Source of the DNA: DATCJU01 sp036562635
GTDB lineage: Bacteria > Actinomycetota > Actinomycetes > Mycobacteriales > Pseudonocardiaceae
Assembly: GCA_036562635.1 (NCBI GenBank)
Contig: DATCJU010000044.1
Location: 1 to 23,705, forward strand
DNA length: 23,705 nt
Direction: 5' to 3'
The notes under the pieces were generated by a model, which had not been told where the DNA came from, did no database searches, and saw only the letters and a program-made list of their open reading frames with translations. A program made the position numbers and the translations under genes. Positions 22,604 to 23,705 of the stretch are shown here, piece by piece; the stretch's first letter is position 1, and each line of letters begins with the position of its first letter.

Positions 22604-23259
22604 TGCGCATTGCGATCGCCGGGGCCGGCGCGGTGGGCCGTTCGATCGCCCAGGAGCTGATCGACGCCGGCCACCAGGTGATGCTCATCGAGCGGGACAG
22701 CCAGCAGTTCGACCCCCGCAGCGTGGAGCAGGCCGAGTGGGTGCACGCCGACGCCTGCGAGCTGTCCTCCCTGGAAGAGATCGGTATCCAGCTGTGCGAC
22801 GTGGTCATCGCCGCCACGGGGGACGACAAGGTCAACCTGGTGGTCTCGTTGCTGGCCAAGACCGAGTTCGCGGTGCGCCGTGTGGTGGCCCGGGTCAACG
22901 ATCCCCGCAACGAGTGGCTGTTCACCGAGGCCTGGGGGGTGGACGTCGCGGTGTCGACACCGCGGATCCTGGCCGCCATGGTCGAGGAGGCGGTGAGCGT
23001 GGGCGACCTGGTTCGTCTGCTCACCCTGCGTCAGGGGCAGGCGAACCTGGTGGAGATCACCCTGCCGGCGGGCACGCCGCTGGCGGGTCGGCCGGTGCGG
23101 CAGCTCCGTCTGCCCAGGGACGCCGCCCTGGTCAGCATCCTGCGTGGAGGCCGGGTGATCGTGCCGCAGCCGGACGATCCGCTGGAAGCCGGTGACGAGC
23201 TGCTGTTCGTCGCCACGGCGGACGTCGAGCGTGACATCCGGACGGCGCTGGGCTGCTGA
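22603..23259 (+). CDS. ceoC: TrkA-type potassium uptake regulatory protein (CeoC-like)
   Basis: Second RCK/KTN protein, 218 residues. IAIAGAGAVGRSIAQEL carries GxGxxG at 7-12. The acidic residue at the end of strand 2 is Glu30 (VMLIERD) rather than the Asp of CeoB. HADACEL, AATGDDKVNLVVSLLAK and RVNDPRNEWLF are typical TrkA-N segments. The TrkA-C domain (about 135-218) contains VEITLPAGTPLAGRPVRQLRLP and AGDELLFVATADVE. The ATG overlaps the ceoB stop (TGATG) and has GAGGAGGGG upstream, so the two are co-translated and probably form a hetero- or mixed assembly. A hairpin follows 44 bp after the stop. Confidence 0.93.
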   Translation: MRIAIAGAGAVGRSIAQELIDAGHQVMLIERDSQQFDPRSVEQAEWVHADACELSSLEEIGIQLCDVVIAATGDDKVNLVVSLLAKTEFAVRRVVARVNDPRNEWLFTEAWGVDVAVSTPRILAAMVEEAVSVGDLVRLLTLRQGQANLVEITLPAGTPLAGRPVRQLRLPRDAALVSILRGGRVIVPQPDDPLEAGDELLFVATADVERDIRTALGC

Positions 23260-23302
23260 GGACGTCGAAGGCCCGCCCGTCCGGCACCGCCGGTCCGTGG
23301 CG

Positions 23303-23330
23303 CCGGCTCCTGGCACCGGTCAGGAGCCGG
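23303..23330. terminator. Bidirectional hairpin between ceoC and the DUF3159 gene
   Basis: CCGGCTCCTG (23303-23312) pairs perfectly with CAGGAGCCGG (23321-23330) around an 8-nt loop. It lies between convergent genes, 44 bp after the ceoC stop, and its right arm includes the DUF3159 stop codon (23320-23322). No T-tract. A good candidate for a shared terminator. Confidence 0.65.
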
Positions 23331-23705
23331 AGACCTGCTGCCGCTCCGCCGCCGTGAGGCGGGAGACCCGCCGGATCGACCAGATGGTGACCAGCAGGGC
23401 CAGCGCCGCCAGGGGCCACCCCATGGCCAACCGGGCCACGGCCAGCCAGCCGGTCTGGTCGGTGTCATACAACCAGCGCTGCACCACGAAACGGGCGGCG
23501 AACACCAGCACCCAGGCCAGGGTGGCCAGGTCGTAGGCGTGCCGCGCCCGGAGATCGTTCCGCCAGGCGAAGCCGCTGCCGTTCAGCACCGACCAGGCCA
23601 CACCGACGAGGGGCCAACGGAACAGGACGGACAGCAGCAGGACACCGCCGTAGACCAGGCTGATCCAGATGCCCAGCAGGAAGAAGCCCTTGGCCGATCC
23701 GGTGC
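23320..23705 (-). CDS. DUF3159 family membrane protein (5' end beyond window)
   Basis: C-terminal 127 residues plus stop of an integral membrane protein; the frame is open to the window edge. It begins TGSAKGFFLLGIWISLVYGG and continues through hydrophobic segments (VLLLSVLFRWPLVGVAWSVL, LATLAWVLVFAARFVVQRWLY, LAVARLAMGWPLAALALLVTIW). The TGSA..FF..G motif and the RWPLVG segment are typical of DUF3159, represented by M. tuberculosis Rv2693c next to ceoC. Internal GTG 23601 is not the true start because family residues continue upstream of it. Function unknown; the usual neighbourhood with ceoB/ceoC suggests, but does not show, a link to ion transport. Confidence 0.85.
   Translation of the reverse strand, partial: TGSAKGFFLLGIWISLVYGGVLLLSVLFRWPLVGVAWSVLNGSGFAWRNDLRARHAYDLATLAWVLVFAARFVVQRWLYDTDQTGWLAVARLAMGWPLAALALLVTIWSIRRVSRLTAAERQQVSGS

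Noticed and set aside
1..23705. CRISPR arrays, tRNA genes, insertion sequences, prophage or toxin-antitoxin modules
   Set aside because: No regularly spaced repeats, cloverleaf-like sequence, transposase or integrase motif, or terminal inverted repeats were seen on reading both strands.

Overview
The window is chromosomal DNA from a high-GC actinobacterium. Third codon positions are almost all G or C, GTG starts are frequent, and several genes have no Shine-Dalgarno sequence but a TAnnnT box 7-8 nt before the start codon. Gene content and order point to the Mycobacteriales/Pseudonocardiales side of the phylum, most likely Pseudonocardiaceae (inference). The layout recalls Mycobacterium tuberculosis Rv2677c-Rv2693c (hemY, hemE, DUF3000, HRDC nuclease, dxs1, then TRAM methyltransferase, permease, ceoB, ceoC, DUF3159). 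It also recalls the Streptomyces block hemE-DUF3000-whiI-HRDC nuclease-fadA-fadB. No rRNA, tRNA, CRISPR array, transposase or prophage gene was seen.

Left part (1-6362): hemE and hemG (5' part only, runs off the window) form a minus-strand haem operon with overlapping codons. DUF3000 is divergent from them. A renal-dipeptidase-family M19 peptidase follows on the minus strand. An orphan NarL/LuxR response regulator, in the position of Streptomyces whiI, comes next with a strong terminator behind it, then a DEDDy/HRDC ribonuclease D-like nuclease with an apparently leaderless start.

Middle (6363-15200): fadA and fadB (thiolase plus multifunctional beta-oxidation protein) form a coupled operon. 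Its promoter carries two look-alike palindromes 32 bp apart, and a 16-bp perfect hairpin ends it. A small HNH protein then converges on, and overlaps, an arylamine N-acetyltransferase. The latter has a promoter with a 19-bp spacer and a MerR/SoxR-like dyad. Next are a DEDDh exonuclease with a BRCT-like domain and a C-terminal membrane anchor, and a CutR/CutS-like two-component pair with an 11-bp perfect inverted repeat upstream.

Right part (15201-23705): dxs (isoprenoid precursor synthesis) and an alpha-methylacyl-CoA racemase-type CoA-transferase lie on the minus strand. A TRAM/Fe-S RNA methyltransferase is translationally coupled (ATGA) to a KimA-like APC permease. Divergent from the permease are two overlapping TrkA-type potassium regulators (ceoB, ceoC). 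Permease plus two TrkA proteins suggests a potassium uptake module. The 3' part of a DUF3159 membrane protein closes the window, convergent with ceoC across a shared hairpin.

The window is mostly conserved housekeeping. The parts that most deserve a second look are the paired fad operators, the MerR-type promoter of the acetyltransferase, the membrane-anchored exonuclease, and the WhiI-position regulator with a complete phosphorylation pocket. I did not find convincing evidence of a wholly new multi-gene system.
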